The notes below the pieces were generated by a model that did not search any database, was not told the origin of the DNA, and saw only the letters and a list, made by a program, of their open reading frames with translations. DNA of 64,000 nt from Sipunculus nudus (lineage: Eukaryota; Annelida; Sipuncula; Golfingiida; Sipunculidae): the NCBI GenBank assembly GCA_026874595.1, contig CM049316.1:67480676-67544675 (forward strand), in the 5' to 3' direction. Position numbers and translations under genes: made by a program. This document shows positions 35,810-47,212 of the stretch, in pieces; within the stretch, counting starts at the first letter, position 1, and the number at the start of each line of letters is the position of its first letter.

Positions 35810-38038
35810 TGTGGTCGCGTAGACCGAGAATATCACTCGCACAGTCACCCAAATCACGAGACAATGTGAATGTATACGGTTTATTCCTTCCGTCCAGAAG
35901 GTAGAAACTTCCTGGAATATATAAATGTAACAAAGTATATTAATATACTGTTGAATATCGTATCACATAGTATATTCAACATATCATATATATAGTATTC
36001 AACGTATCCTATATAGTATTAAAGTAACAACAAAATATGTTTGGTTCACGCTGTCAACAAAGTACGTTTGTGACCATCAGTTAAAGTTCACGAAATTTAA
36101 TGTTAAAGGTCACAAGGTTTGTTTGACAATAATAGATCAGTGAGTTTAATTCATCAATTTCCTTTATGGCATGTGTGCATCACATTTGCCATTCAAAATT
36201 AATATGTTATAAGAGACCACCAAATAATTAGATACCATCTGATATGGGTATTCACTATTACATAATATGCAGGCTATTATGAGTATAAGAGTATACATAT
36301 ACTCAAGAGCAAGTATCATTAGTGTGCCATTATTTACAAAGTGTTTACGAGCACAGTATCATTGGTGTTCACTTACCAAAGTGTGTTTACACATAAGTAA
36401 TTCTGACACAAACTGAGTCATTATTAAAGGTGTGATTCTAGAGGGGGGTCAACTACAGAATTCTGACGATATCATTGTAACGTGTGTTCTACTATTACAA
36501 AAGATAATCTGCAAGTTATTAAAAGAAAAGATTTCCATTGAAGCTCCTGTTGTTAATCACAGCGTGTAATATTAACAATGTTTACTATCTCTATATGACT
36601 TACTTGTAAACACATTTTTATGTACCTGTTTCATGTATCATTTTTATGTATCTATCATCACAGAAACCAATCATAACTGATACAATGTTCAGTCAACCCA
36701 CTTTATGCTCTATACCCAAAGAAATGCTATTTTTACTTTTTTATAATAAACAATCATACACCAATGTTTTCTTGTGTGTTTTCACCAATCAGGGAGTAAT
36801 TATTTCATTCTCCTCCCTAACATAACATTTGAGAAATTAAACATAACACTCACATCCCAAAAGAGGATGGCATCCAGCCTGGGTGGCTGAGTAGAGATGA
36901 CAGGGTACAGACAAGGGGTCAGGCACATGTAGGTTTTCCTGTGGAATAGCAGTTGTCATGATATATTATGTGAAGACACCAATAATAACTTTATACAGGC
37001 ATTACACACTAGCGCCATCTGTCTTCCAGAAACATAACTAATACTACAAGTATTCAGAAATTACACTAGCGCCATCTGTCTTGTACAGACAAAACAAGTG
37101 ATTCTACATACTTTTCAAGTAGATTCATGGCATAGTGTTTCATAATAATACAATAGTAGTCCAGTCATAAATACAAATGTGACTAATAACATATTTAGCT
37201 GATTTACATGTATATGTTACTATAAAACCTGTATTCAGACATAACATCTCTGATATAACCATCAATGTGAAAACTCCAATTATTTACTTCCTGACAATAT
37301 GTTGGGATTTCCAATACACACAGACATGTAGGAGAATAACACACTAATATATAATGGTATATTCAGGAAAACAATATAATTGAACGTGGTATAATAAAGA
37401 AGTCGTGCGACAATCCTTTCACTATGGTCATCCTGTATACACGTGCCATGGTGCTTTCACTGAAATCATGTCATTATGAGCAATAACACATGAAACTATA
37501 TTTATAGTCTACGGTGGCATCGAGCATCAGGGAAAACAATATTATTCTCACGTACAATTACATATCTTTACACAGTTACAATAAAAAGTATTCTGACTCG
37601 AGAGAAACAACATGTCCGCTCCTTTTTCCAATCACATGGTTTAATGGACTATCAGTTATCGGTAAATAATATAAAATGTAACCAGGTAATCTGCCTGATT
37701 TTAGGGTAAGAAGGGACAATATGAATGATTAATAATGTTTAATCATCCTCCCTGAGTGTCTTGGAACATGAGACAGAAAGATGCTTCTTGATCTGATTCC
37801 TGACGAAATACTGGACTGTCTTTCACATACAGTTGGGCGGAAAAGGAAGTTGATCTTTTACCGTAATGAACCCTTACAGATAAACCATAATTGTTTAAAA
37901 AAAATAACTTTAAATTCACCACCAGGTGGCAGCACATCACCTTTCTTGACATGATCATTATAGATACTATAAAGGCTACCAGATGTCAGCACAGTACAGT
38001 TTATGCTATATGTACACGACCTAATAAACACTATCACA
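35810..38038 (-). repeat. 3' LTR of the Gypsy element (2,229 bp)
   Basis: It runs from 'tgtggtcgcg' to 'ctatcaca'. Positions 36,365-38,038 match 43,484-45,154 at about 98 percent; the outer 555 bp have no match there. Minus-strand signals: a TATA box (TATAAATA) near 37,505 and an AATAAA near 35,880, the latter in the part missing from the 5' LTR. Confidence 0.88.
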
Positions 38039-38040
38039 TT

Positions 38041-38056
38041 CACCCCCCTTTATCAT
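38041..38056 (-). other. Polypurine tract of the Gypsy element
   Basis: On the minus strand it reads AAAGGGGGGTGAATG directly before the 3' LTR start TGTGATAG. This marks the LTR edge and the element's orientation. Confidence 0.8.
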
Positions 38057-38345
38057 TACTCGTCCCTGAGTAATAAAATGAATATCATTGTGTACTCAAC
38101 TACATAAGTGACTACATAAGGAACTGACAATGAAACCTCTCAGTTACATACATTAACATGCATTGGCACAAGTGTATGTAATACAAAAACATCGATCCAT
38201 GATGGTCATGTGTGCAGTGTCATGTGTACAGTGTTCTTAATAAAGGTTTATGCAGTTATGTCAATACAGAACGTGGCAATCTAAATGGGTTAGAGTGTTT
38301 CCCTGCTGTAGACCTTGTGCTCTTTCTTACTGTGTGCACTAGAGA

Positions 38346-41300
38346 TTATGTATCGGAAGTATCTCTGTTGGAGTCACTAGAATCACTAGAGAGAGAACTC
38401 TCAGGCTCGGTGCTAATCTGATTTTCATCTTCCTGGTGAACAATGGCAATAAAGTTTTCCTCACTAGTTTCACTAGAGTTTGTCGAGCTAGTCGAACGAG
38501 ATTTACGATTTCTAAGCTTCATTCGGAATCCTGTTTTGGTTGTTTTTGGACGTTGTACAGGTTTGTTTGAGTATAGAATGGGACATACTTTCAGTTCACA
38601 TCTGTTGACCCATTTATATTTTCCAAATCCATCAGCGGGTTGTATTTGATAAACATTCCTCTCATTCACAACATCCACCACTTTATAGACTTCACTGTGA
38701 TAGGCATTTTGAATTTTGTGGCGTCCTTTGAAACCTCTTTTCCTGTAATACACTCTCTGTCCAATATCAAGTGAGAATTCCTAAGCTCGTTTGTCTGTGT
38801 ACTGTTTTCTCTTTTCTAACGCTTGTGCTAGACGTCTCCTTACTATCTTGTAAGCGTTTTGTAACCTGCTCTGGTGAAAAGCTATCCACTGATTTACACT
38901 GGTGGATGGAGATTCTTGTACTAGGCCCAGAAGGTTATCTATCGGTAGTTTTGGATCTCTCCCATACAAGAGGTAGAAAGGTGAAAAACCTGTGCTTGTG
39001 TGAGGAGTAGTATTGTAAGCATACACAATTTCTGTGAGGTGTTCAGGCCATTTGCGTTTTGCTTGTGCAGGCAAAGTTCTCAAAAGATCATGCATAGTAG
39101 CATTAAATCGTTCACATTGTCCGTTTGATTGCGGATGGTATGCTGTTGTTCTGGTTTTCTTAGTACCATAAAGACGACAAAGTTGTTTTATGACCTGACT
39201 TTCAAAGTCTCTGCCTTGATCAGAGTGTAATCTGGTTGGTGCACCAAAACGAAAGAACCATTCCTGTACTAAGATTCTCGCGACTGTATTAGCGGTTTGA
39301 TCTCTTGTAGGTACAGCAACTGTCCATTTTGTGAATGTGTCAGTCATGACGAGTATATTTTCCATACCATTCGTAGCTTTCTCTAGTACCGTAAAGTCTA
39401 TGGCAAGTACCTCCAGTGGGTGTGTTGCCTCAATAGTACCTAATGGAGTCTTTACTTTGACCTCTTTACCGATTAAACATGGTTCACAATGAGCAATATA
39501 TTCTCTAGTTTCCTTGTCCATACGTGGCCAGTAACAACGTGCCCTGATCAAAGCTAGTGTTCTATCTATGCCTTGATGTCCTTGTTTGTCATGTAATGAC
39601 TGAAGTACCTCTGATTTGAGCTGGCTTGGAAGCAGTACCTGTCTACAAATACCTACATCAGGATTTTGTACAACTCTATAGTATACGTCATCTTGTTCCT
39701 CAATTCGCTCCAACTGTCTAATCAATAATTGGACCTCAGCAGACTCTTTCTGTCTGTCTGCCCTACCTGGCTTTTCTTTATTGTGCAGTTTAAGCTCTAT
39801 GAATCTCCCTATAACCGGATCCTGTCTCTGAAGATCAGAAAGTCCGCCAGGTGTCACTGTTGCTAGGGTTGTAGCAAACATCTGATTGGTTTGTCCTTGT
39901 ACAGGCTTACTGCTGTTTGAGATAGTTACATCCTCCCAAATGCTGTTTTGTAGTGATAGGGATAATGATGTACCTGTTAAGTACTGACTGCAGACATCAG
40001 ATCCACTTACTGTGTTCGGAGTAGAACGTATCTTTCTCGACAATGCGTCAGCGTTCTGGTTATTTTTGCCGGGTTTATATTCCATAGTAAAATCAAATCC
40101 AGCTAATGCGGATGCCCACTGCTGTTCGATGGCCTGAAGTTTTGATTTCTTCATGAGATAAGTCAAGGGGTTGTTATCTGTTTTGACGACAAATCTGGAA
40201 GCCATCAGATAATCTCGCCATTTATCAACAACTGCCCACTTTAAAGCTAGTGTCTCTAACTTCATTGAACTGAAATCACTCATCTTTTTCTCAGAAGGCC
40301 TTAGAGCACGGCTTGCATAGGCAATGACTCTCACTTTGTTTCCTTGGTTCTGACTCAATATGGCCCCTAAACCATCTTTAGATGCATCAATTTCGAGAAT
40401 GAACGGAATAGTGAAGTCTGGGTACCCTAAAACTGGTGTGGTTGTGAGACACTCCTTCAATTGACAAAAAGCTTCTTCATGACAAGTCCTCCATCTGTTT
40501 CCTATTTTAGCTGTTCTCTTCTCTTTTTTCATATCTCCTATTAGTGCATAGAGAGGTTTGGCTACTGTGGCAAATTTGTTAACGAACCGTCTATAATAGG
40601 CTGCCAATCCCATGAATTGTCTGAGAGTTTTTAGAGTTTGTGGTCTTTCCCATTCCCGGACAGCTGCAAATTTATCAGGGTCCGTCTTGACGCCCTCGGG
40701 GGTCACGATGTGTCCTAAAAACTTTACCTCAGACACAAAAAATGTACACTTCTTTGGTTCAAGTTTTAGATTGTGCTGACGCAACCTAGCGAAAGTGGTT
40801 TCTAGTCTTTGCAAGTGTTCATCTATGGTTCGGCTAAACACTAACACATCATCTAAATATACCAACAAAATGCGTAGGATTTCCTCTCGAAATACTCTTC
40901 CCATCAGGCGTTGGAATGTCGCGGGGCTGTTCGATAATCCGAATGGCATCCTTAAATATTCAAATAAACCCATTGGTGTGGTAAACGCAGTACGATAACG
41001 ATGTTCTGGAGTTAACTCAACTTGGTTGTATGCTGCGGTTAGATCAAGACTGGAGAAATACTTAGCTCCACTCATGGATTCTAGCGATTCCTCGATTCTG
41101 GGTAGAGGATAGACATCTCGGCGCACTTTCTGATTAACCTTTCGAAAATCTACACACAGTCTGATCCCGCCTGTCTTTTTGTGTACTATGACAATCGGTG
41201 ACGCGAAATCTGAGCTACTCTCAGTAATGATGCCTTTTCGAAGAAGTTCCTCTAAGTGTGCCTTAAATTCATTCCACAAGTGTGGAGGTACTCTCCTATA

Positions 41301-41462
41301 AGGTTGACATATAGGTGTAGAATCTTCCATGTTGATTTTGTGTTGAATTGTTGGTATAACACCAAGTGGCTCCCTCTCCTGATAAAAGATATCAGCATAC
41401 TGCTGTAAGAGATGTTCCATCTGTTTTTTTCTGTCTGGGATTACCTTGAAAATTGGTAACAT
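38346..41462 (-). pseudogene. Gypsy Pol: RT, RNase H, integrase (one in-frame stop)
   Basis: The main frame (41,462-38,781) gives 893 residues. RT: 'FSSLDL' with the first catalytic Asp near residue 140, 'MPFGLSNSPATFQ' at 172-183, and the catalytic box YLDD at 202-205. RNase H: Asp in 'LEIDAS' (359), Glu in 'LETL' (403), Asp in 'KTDNN' (429) and the end motif 'ADALSR'. Integrase: zinc finger H624, H629, C659, C662 and DDE residues D689 ('AIDF'), D748 ('HSDQG') and E784 ('QCERF'). A TAG at 38,783-38,781 interrupts the frame, which continues to 38,346 with the integrase C-terminal domain ('GFKGRHKIQNAY') and an acidic Ser-rich tail. All catalytic residues are present. Upstream, the frame differs by one base from the protease frame. 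Confidence 0.9.
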
Positions 41463-41556
41463 CTGGAAGGTGTACAGTAGTCTTTGGAATCTCTGTTGAT
41501 GAACGTGCTATCTTGAGTCGTTCTGCATCCTCGAATATCTCAAGATTATGCTTGAC

Positions 41557-42291
41557 CTATTGGATAGCTGAAACAGTTGCTATTCGCGTTCTGGGCTTAA
41601 GAGTGACTTCCCTGTCTAAAAAGTTAGCAACTCTTAGGATAGTATTACCCTTATCTGTTATAAGATATGGTGTAACAGCAACCCCTGGAATACCACAATT
41701 AATTCCTTCTATCAGTCCAACACCTGTGTCTAGCTTTTTGAATGTTGTTCTTATGTGAGATATACTCCCTTGAGGAAGATTCGCTCCATCAGTAGATACT
41801 CTGACAAAACCAGTTTGGCTGTTGTTATTCTGTGCCTGTGTATCACTTAGGATAGCTTGAAATGATGGCATAAACTTCAGTATGTTAGTACCTATAATTC
41901 CTCGGAATTGAGACTGTCCTGTTGGTTTAGTGATAATGATGCCTCTCTCTGGTATTTTTATTCCTTCAATTTCTATGTCCATCACAGCTATTCCTTCATA
42001 TGGGATTTCCAGACCGTTTGAAGCCGTTAAGTCTAGCCAATCAGTTGTAGGGAGAAATGTTACTTGATCTCTGAGCTTTTCTTTGAACAAATCCATAGGC
42101 AAAGTGGAAACATCAGATCCAGTATCTACCAAGCATTCGATTACTGTTCCTGCAAAGGAGACTGAAATGGTAGGTCTTGATCCAACAGTTTTATTAAGTA
42201 ACTGAGCTAGTTGACTGCTATCTGGTTTTGAAGTATCTGTTGTCGATCTGGCGGCCTGTGTTACCTTGGCTGCCTCTTCCAAGTCTTTTTT
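41557..42291 (-). CDS. Gypsy retropepsin-like protease
   Basis: This frame overlaps the end of gag and would be entered by -1 ribosomal slippage at 42,285-42,291. The active site 'CLVDTGSDVSTLP' lies about 55 residues in, and the flap and 'GIIGTNIL' motif are as in aspartyl proteases of Gypsy elements. It ends at a TAG (41,559-41,557). Homologous sequence continues past this stop toward RT but then needs a frame change, so this copy would not make a joined protease-RT product without recoding. Confidence 0.85.
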   Translation of the reverse strand, partial: KKDLEEAAKVTQAARSTTDTSKPDSSQLAQLLNKTVGSRPTISVSFAGTVIECLVDTGSDVSTLPMDLFKEKLRDQVTFLPTTDWLDLTASNGLEIPYEGIAVMDIEIEGIKIPERGIIITKPTGQSQFRGIIGTNILKFMPSFQAILSDTQAQNNNSQTGFVRVSTDGANLPQGSISHIRTTFKKLDTGVGLIEGINCGIPGVAVTPYLITDKGNTILRVANFLDREVTLKPRTRIATVSAIQ

Positions 42292-43169
42292 TTCTTCTTA
42301 CGGCAATTCACTTCCTTATGATAAGGTTTATGACAATAATTACATATGAATTTTGGTCTTGCTCCTATGAATCTGTCACTAGGTGGGGCTGCAGCAGCGC
42401 TAGCTAGAGACGCAAAACCCTGAGTCATAACCTTCATAAGTTCTTCCTGCTGTTTGGCTAGTAGCTGTTGTTGTTCCTGTTGTTGCTCTAAAACTTTGGT
42501 CAAAGTGACTTGAGCCTGGACCAATTCTGACAAACCAGCTGGGACTTGTTGTGCATGAGATTTACCACCGGGTGTGTTTTTGTAGATCTTTATCGCATAA
42601 TCACGGAGATCTTTGAAAGTAATATCAGGTTGAGTCTCAATCTTGTTGCACATATCCGTATACAAACGATGATCTTCTATCCCATCCACGAATCGGCTCC
42701 TGAGCGTTTTATCTTTGTTCGTAATGCAGGTATGATCCACCTTAATCGCACGATCTGCCAATTCCAATAACGCATGCGAAAATTCTCTGAGCGTTTCTCC
42801 TTTCCGTCTCTTCCTGCCATGGAATTCACTGACTAGTTGTGAAGACGATAGCCTTTCTCCAAATTCACATTCCAGTAGCTTGAAAATCTCCTCTGGATTT
42901 GCTCGTTCAGAATCGGTTAGGAGTCTGATCTCTTTCTTGGCATCACCTTCAAGATGTGTAATTATAAATTCACTAGCAACTTCTCCTGTCAAGTCCATAT
43001 TGGTGATCCAGCTGCTAGCTTCTTGTAACCAGTCCTCGAGCTTATCCGGGTCCCCATCATATTTGGCAAGTTTTTTTGCAGAGTACAACAGTTTGGATGG
43101 TTGTGACTTACCAGCCATTAATTTCTGGAGAGACTCGATCTGACTCTTGAGCTCCTCTACTTCCCCCAT
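42261..43169 (-). CDS. Gypsy Gag
   Basis: From the ATG at 43,169 this gives 302 residues: a short N-terminal coiled-coil-like segment, a capsid-like region with the retrotransposon gag pattern ('LEDWLQEASSWI', 'FHGRKRRKGETLREF'), a Gln-rich stretch, and a C-terminal CCHC zinc knuckle ('CNYCHKPYHKEVNC', C-x2-C-x4-H-x4-C) followed by a Lys run. The frame stays open 53 codons further upstream to 43,328. That extension starts with a hydrophobic, signal-like segment, but the internal start gives the usual gag layout. The stop overlaps the protease frame. Confidence 0.85.
   Translation of the reverse strand: MGEVEELKSQIESLQKLMAGKSQPSKLLYSAKKLAKYDGDPDKLEDWLQEASSWITNMDLTGEVASEFIITHLEGDAKKEIRLLTDSERANPEEIFKLLECEFGERLSSSQLVSEFHGRKRRKGETLREFSHALLELADRAIKVDHTCITNKDKTLRSRFVDGIEDHRLYTDMCNKIETQPDITFKDLRDYAIKIYKNTPGGKSHAQQVPAGLSELVQAQVTLTKVLEQQQEQQQLLAKQQEELMKVMTQGFASLASAAAAPPSDRFIGARPKFICNYCHKPYHKEVNCRKKKKKTWKRQPR
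42285..42291 (-). promoter_or_regulatory. -1 ribosomal frameshift slippery site (A AAA AAG)
   Basis: In the gag frame the minus strand reads ...AAA AAA AAG ACT. The heptamer A AAA AAG is a canonical -1 slippery sequence, and shifting back one base enters the protease frame directly. It lies 22 nt before the gag stop. Confidence 0.75.
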
Positions 43170-43483
43170 GATGTAACGGGTTCTCAGGTCACAAGTATTG
43201 ATAACAACTGGTGAAAGTTTAAAGACGCCCTGACTGTTATGGAGTACAATTACATCACTCAGTATTGTACATGTCCCACAATGTACAGTGGGAAAACATA
43301 ATATAACATATAGGACTATGGGTATCATATCAGTGTGTGTGGTGTGAGGAGTACAGTATCTGAAAAATCTGTTTTCACACCGTGATGTGTATACTAACCA
43401 GTATAGTCATCAAGTATCAACGTACATGTGAACATCAAAAGTATATGAAATATTCTCAAAGTGTCACTCTGATGCATATACAT

Positions 43484-45154
43484 GTGTTCACTTACCAAAG
43501 TGTGTTTACCCATAAGTAATTCTGACACAAACTGAGTCATTATTAAAGGTGTGATTCTAAAGGTGGTCAACTACAGAATTCTGAGGATTTCATTGTAACG
43601 TGTGTTCTACTATTACAAAAGATAATCTGCAAGTTATTAAAAGAAAAGAATTCAATTGAAGCTCCTGTTGTTAATCACAGCGTGTAATATTAACAATGTT
43701 TACTATCTCTATATGACTTACTTGTAAACACATTTTTATGTACCTGTTTCATGTATCATTTTTATGTATCTGTCATCACAGAAACAAATCATAACTGATA
43801 CAATGTTCAGTCAACCCACTTTATGCTCTATACCCAAAGAAATGCTATTTTTTCTTGTTATAATAAACAATCATACACCGATGTTTTCTTGTGTGTTTTC
43901 ACCAATCAGGGAGTAATTATTTCATTCTCCTCCCTAACATAACATTTGAGAAATTAAACATAACACTCACATCCCAAAAGAGGATGGCATCCAGCCTGGG
44001 TGGCTGGGTAGAGATGACAGGGTACAGACAAGGGGTCTGGCACATGTAGGTTTTCCTGTGGAATAGCAGTTGTCATGATATATTATGTGAAGACACCAAT
44101 AATAACTTTATACAGGCATTACACACTAGCGCCATATGTCTTCCAGAGACATAACTAATACTACAAGTATTCAGAAATTACACTAGCGCCATCTGTCTTG
44201 TACAGACAAAACAAGTGATTCTACATACTTTTCAAGTAGATTCATGGCATAGTGTTTCATAATAATACAATAGTAGTCTAGTCATAAATACAAATGTGAC
44301 TAATAACATATTTAGCTGATTTACATGTATATGTTACTATAAAACCTGTATTCAGACATAACATCTCTGATATAACCATCAATGTGAAAACTCCAATTAT
44401 TTACTTCCTGACAATATGTTGGGATTTCCAATACATACAGACATGTAGGAGAATAACACACTAATATATAATGGTGTATTCAGGAAAACAATATAATTGA
44501 ACGTGGTATAATAAACAAGTCGTGCGACAATCCTTTCACTATGGTCATCCTGTATACACGTGCCATGGTGCTTTCACCGAAATCATGTCATTATGAGCAA
44601 TAACACATGAAACTATATTTATAGTCTACGGTGGCATCGAGCATCAGGGAAAACAATATTATTCTCACGTACAATTACATATCTTTACACAGTTACAATA
44701 AAAAGTATTCTGACTCGAGAGAAACAACATGTCCGCTCCTTTTTCCAATCACATGGTTTAATGGACTATCAGTTATCGGTAAATAATATAAAATGTAACC
44801 AAGTAATCTGCCTGATTAAGGGTAAGAAGGGACAATATGAATGATTAATAATGTTTAATCATCCTCCCTGAGTGTCTTGGAACATGAGACAGAAAGATGC
44901 TTCTTGATCTGATTCCTGACGAAATACTGGACTGTCTTTCACATACAGTTGGGCGGAAAAGGAAGTTAAACTTTTACCGTAATGAACCCTTACAGATAAA
45001 CCATAATTGTTTTAAAAAAATAACTTTAAATTCACCACCAGGTGGCAGCACATCACCTTTCTTGACATGATCATTATAGATACTATAAAGGCTACCAGAT
45101 GTCAGCACAGTACAGTTTATGCTATATGTACACGACCTAATAAACACTATCACA
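43484..45154 (-). repeat. 5' LTR of the Gypsy element (matching part)
   Basis: This matches 36,365-38,038. The outer end 'ctatcaca' abuts the target duplication 'agta'. The inner 555 bp of the other LTR is not present; between 43,339 ('tgtggtgtgagg') and 43,483 the sequence is unrelated or strongly diverged. I could not find a clear tRNA primer site. Confidence 0.85.
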
Positions 45155-45464
45155 AGTATTTTGAGAGGTTATTAATAAATCAAATTAATGATGAGATATG
45201 TCACAATTTGTTATATTTACAAATCCTATAAACGTCTTGTTTCGTCTCATTTTTTTAACGTTATATAAACAATTTCCACGAGCATCCGCACTAAATCACG
45301 TTAGCTGTGTTCCGTTTCTGTGATCAAGTTACAACTTAATAGGCTAACAGTAAATTTCATTAGTCCACCTTTAGTGTTGAATTAGTGTTGAAGTGTACAA
45401 TAGGCATCTGTATAGTTTATAGTTAAGACGTGTGTATTTGTGTGTGTGCAAACAAAACAGTTAC

Positions 45465-45962
45465 TTGTCATTCCCCCGGTGAAACCAGCATATATACCAA
45501 AGGCCAAACAGCCTTCCAGGACATGCGAAACTGGGACTAATATTCCGACGACAAATCCACTAAATCCCAGAACGACCACCCACCAATATCCAACATTATC
45601 TCCAATGGAACCGTATATAGGTCGTAAGACAGCACTGGTTATTCTCATTATAGTCACAGCAAACGCCGCCTTTTTCTTTTCTACTCCGACTGACTCAAGT
45701 CTTGCTGAAAAAAAGAAATAAGCTATCACGTGACCTGCCAGTATCATAGCGGAGCTGATTAAGAACAGGGGTACCCGGATGTTGCAACAAACTGTAAAAT
45801 CGAAAATGCCTCGTATGAAAGATTTGAAAGTGAATTTTATTTTGCTATGCGAGGCTCCTTCCTTTCCTGGTGTGTAGAATGGTCGCAAGATGGCACCACA
45901 TACTGCAGCTTGAAGTTGAATTGCGCCGAGAAAAAGGACTGCCCCTCTCCACCCGTACTCGT
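45465..45962 (-). CDS. SLC16-like copy 2, coding exon 4
   Basis: This exon is 498 nt and open throughout, encoding TM6 to TM10. Its last bases are CAA before GTAACT, where gene 1 has CAG. Confidence 0.82.
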
Positions 45963-46165
45963 CTATATATGAAAAATACAGACAGAGAAGCATTATATCT
46001 CTTCGTATATCTCCACGCACGTACAAACTAACCCCCTTACCCTTCATACACGTAGAAAGCTCTTTTGTCAGAGATGCAGGAATGACACAACATACCATGT
46101 CAAAAGTGTGTCTTTAAGCGTCAAATTTCGTGCGGACCGTTGGAAATAAAAACGGCAAACCTGAC

Positions 46166-46312
46166 CAATGAGTACGCGGGTGATGAGTGGCAAACCGATG
46201 GTACCCAGCCCTAATCCGAACGCAAACAGCCCCATCGCCAGAGAACGACGTTTGCTGAAGTACTGGAGAACAACAAGAATCGAACACATTGCATAACATC
46301 CGATACCAAGAC
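46166..46312 (-). CDS. SLC16-like copy 2, coding exon 3
   Basis: This exon is 147 nt and carries the 'YFSKRRSLAMG' signature. Its donor is GTCAGG, weaker than GTAAGG in gene 1. Confidence 0.8.
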
Positions 46313-46411
46313 CTGGAAACAGCAAGAAACAGACGAGAAAAGTCTACAGCTAACCGGAAAGTGGACATTTGAACCCTGATAGTTGCATGTTTGTATGTTT
46401 ATGTTTTTGTG

Positions 46412-46435
46412 TGAAAGAGAGAGACAGACAGACAT

Positions 46436-46470
<35 letters not shown>

Positions 46471-46763
46471 AAAAGAGAGAGAGCCAGAGAGACAGAAAGG
46501 GTGACAAAGACAGAAAAAAGAGGGACAGAGATACAGAGAGAGAGAGAGAGGGGGGGGGGAGACAAAGGGAGAGACAGCGACAGGTACACACAGAGGGACA
46601 GAGAGAGAGAGAGACTTTGAGACAGAATGAGGGAGACATTGAGACAGAGAGAAAGAGACAGAGAGAGGACAGAGAGAGAGAGAGGGGGGAAACAGAGACA
46701 GATACAGAGAGCGAGAGAGAGAGAGAGACTGAGATCTAAAGACAGACAGGCAGAGACACAGAG

Positions 46764-46809
<46 letters not shown>

Positions 46810-47212
46810 TGTGTGTGAGAGAGAGAGAGAGACAGCGACAGGACACAAAGAGAGACAGAAGGAGACACAGACTTTGAGACATAGAGAGACATTGTGACAT
46901 AGAGACAGAGAGACAGATAGAAAGAGAGAGAAAGGTTACAGGTTAGGTGACAGTTTGAACCCTGATAATTGTATGATCTGTTTGAGAGAAAGAGAGAGAA
47001 AGAGAGAGAAACACAGAGAGAGACAGAGACAGACAGAGAAACATGTTGACAGAGAGAGAACGATCAAGGCAAGAAAGGTTACAGGTTAGGTGACAGTTTG
47101 AACCCTGATAATTGTATGATCTGTTTGAGAGAAAGAGAGAGAAAGAGAGAGAATCACAGAGAGAGACAGAGACAGACAGAGAAACATGTTGACAGAGAGA
47201 GAACGATCAAGG
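46412..47212 (+). repeat. Purine-rich (GA)n array in intron 2 of transporter copy 2
   Basis: This is homologous to 14,273-15,345 and built from GAGA, GACAGACA and GAAAGAGA words with a short G run at 46,552. Open frames on either strand here are low-complexity artefacts. It ends in a recent 139-bp tandem duplication. Confidence 0.9.
46931..47212. repeat. Near-perfect 139-bp tandem duplication
   Basis: 46,931-47,069 and 47,074-47,212 start 'aaaggttacaggttaggtg' and end 'gaacgatcaagg'. By eye they differ at one position (cacagag in 'gaaacac' versus 'gaatcac'). Unit 1 has a single counterpart (about 15,180-15,335). Confidence 0.9.

Larger units (their letters stand above)
35810..45154 (-). mobile_element. 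Ty3/Gypsy LTR retrotransposon, nearly complete
   Basis: This 9.3-kb insertion lies on the minus strand in intron 4 of transporter copy 2. The termini are TGTG...CACA. The target duplication is 'agta' (35,806-35,809 and 45,155-45,158), and the uninterrupted site is visible in gene 1 near 12,948. On the minus strand the order is 5' LTR, gag, protease, RT, RNase H, integrase, C-terminal extension, polypurine tract and 3' LTR, which is the Gypsy order. The shared LTR part differs at roughly 30 of 1,670 positions by eye, so the insertion is fairly recent. Pol has a frame break before RT and a TAG after integrase, so this copy is probably not autonomous. Confidence 0.92.

Noticed and set aside
38771-43143. 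Plus-strand open frames inside the Gypsy element
   Set aside because: They are antisense shadows of gag and pol with no motifs of their own.
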